From Lysobacterales bacterium (GTDB lineage: Bacteria; Pseudomonadota; Gammaproteobacteria; Xanthomonadales; SZUA-36), in NCBI GenBank assembly GCA_029287515.1, contig JARFQZ010000037.1, positions 1-6,058 of the forward strand: 6,058 nt of DNA, given 5' to 3'. The position numbers and the translations under genes were made by a program. Each line of letters starts with the position of its first letter. Position 1 is the stretch's first letter. Positions 6,023-6,058 of the stretch are shown piece after piece. The notes beneath the pieces are model-generated. The model was not told where the DNA came from and did not search any database. It worked only from the letters and a program-made list of their open reading frames with translations.

Positions 6023-6058
6023 GTGAATAAACGCACCAGGGTAAATCTGAAAACACCC
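6023..6058 (+). CDS. Start of a possible downstream gene (only 12 codons visible)
   Basis: A GTG three bases after the reductase stop opens a frame that stays open to the window edge, reading MNKRTRVNLKTP. GGAG lies eight bases upstream. The basic N-terminus shows no signal peptide or recognisable domain yet. The tight spacing suggests the same operon; family knowledge makes an electron-transfer partner such as a ferredoxin or an oxygenase possible, but 12 residues cannot show this. A chance open frame is the alternative. Confidence 0.4.
   Translation, partial: MNKRTRVNLKTP

Noticed and set aside
1..6058. CRISPR array, tRNA genes or an insertion sequence
   Set aside because: No evenly spaced direct repeats, no cloverleaf-like segment and no transposase-like protein or flanking terminal repeats were seen on either strand.

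Overview
The window looks like chromosomal DNA of a GC-rich (high fifties to about 60% by eye) Gram-negative proteobacterium. Two predicted outer-membrane lipoproteins carry clear lipoboxes, and a class I ferredoxin reductase resembles putidaredoxin reductase (CamA). A gammaproteobacterium fits, but nothing here fixes the genus. There are no rRNA or tRNA genes, no CRISPR array, no transposase and no sign of a mobile element. The DNA is almost fully coding and no gap exceeds about 125 bases.

Left part (1-4667, minus strand): a compact three-gene cluster read right to left. First comes a 641-residue lipoprotein (2742-4667). After 22 bases follows a 640-residue paralogue of it (797-2719, GTG start). 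After 13 bases follows a secreted, mostly helical protein (783 down to 1) that runs off the left edge. The two lipoproteins are a tandem duplication. They align without a gap for about 518 residues and need one single-residue gap in total, with roughly half of positions identical by hand count. Each has a signal peptide ending in Leu-Ser-Gly-Cys, an unrecognised alpha/beta-looking N-terminal half, a helical middle with a hydrophobic stretch, and a C-terminal module with two cysteines and MORN-like repeats. Spacing implies one transcript and an envelope function. The function itself is unknown and this is the least explained part of the window.

Middle (4668-4792): a 125-base divergent intergenic region. 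An AT-rich box holds plausible -10 hexamers for both strands, and a perfect 8-base inverted repeat with an 8-base loop lies in the probable leader of the rightward gene.

Right part (4793-6058, plus strand): a 408-residue FAD/NADH ferredoxin reductase, followed three bases after its stop by a possible GTG start with its own ribosome binding site, cut off after 12 codons. Reductases of this family pass electrons from NADH to a [2Fe-2S] ferredoxin, often for a cytochrome P450 or a ring-hydroxylating oxygenase. No such partner is visible here; it may lie to the right. Nothing in the sequence links the reductase functionally to the lipoprotein cluster except the shared promoter region.
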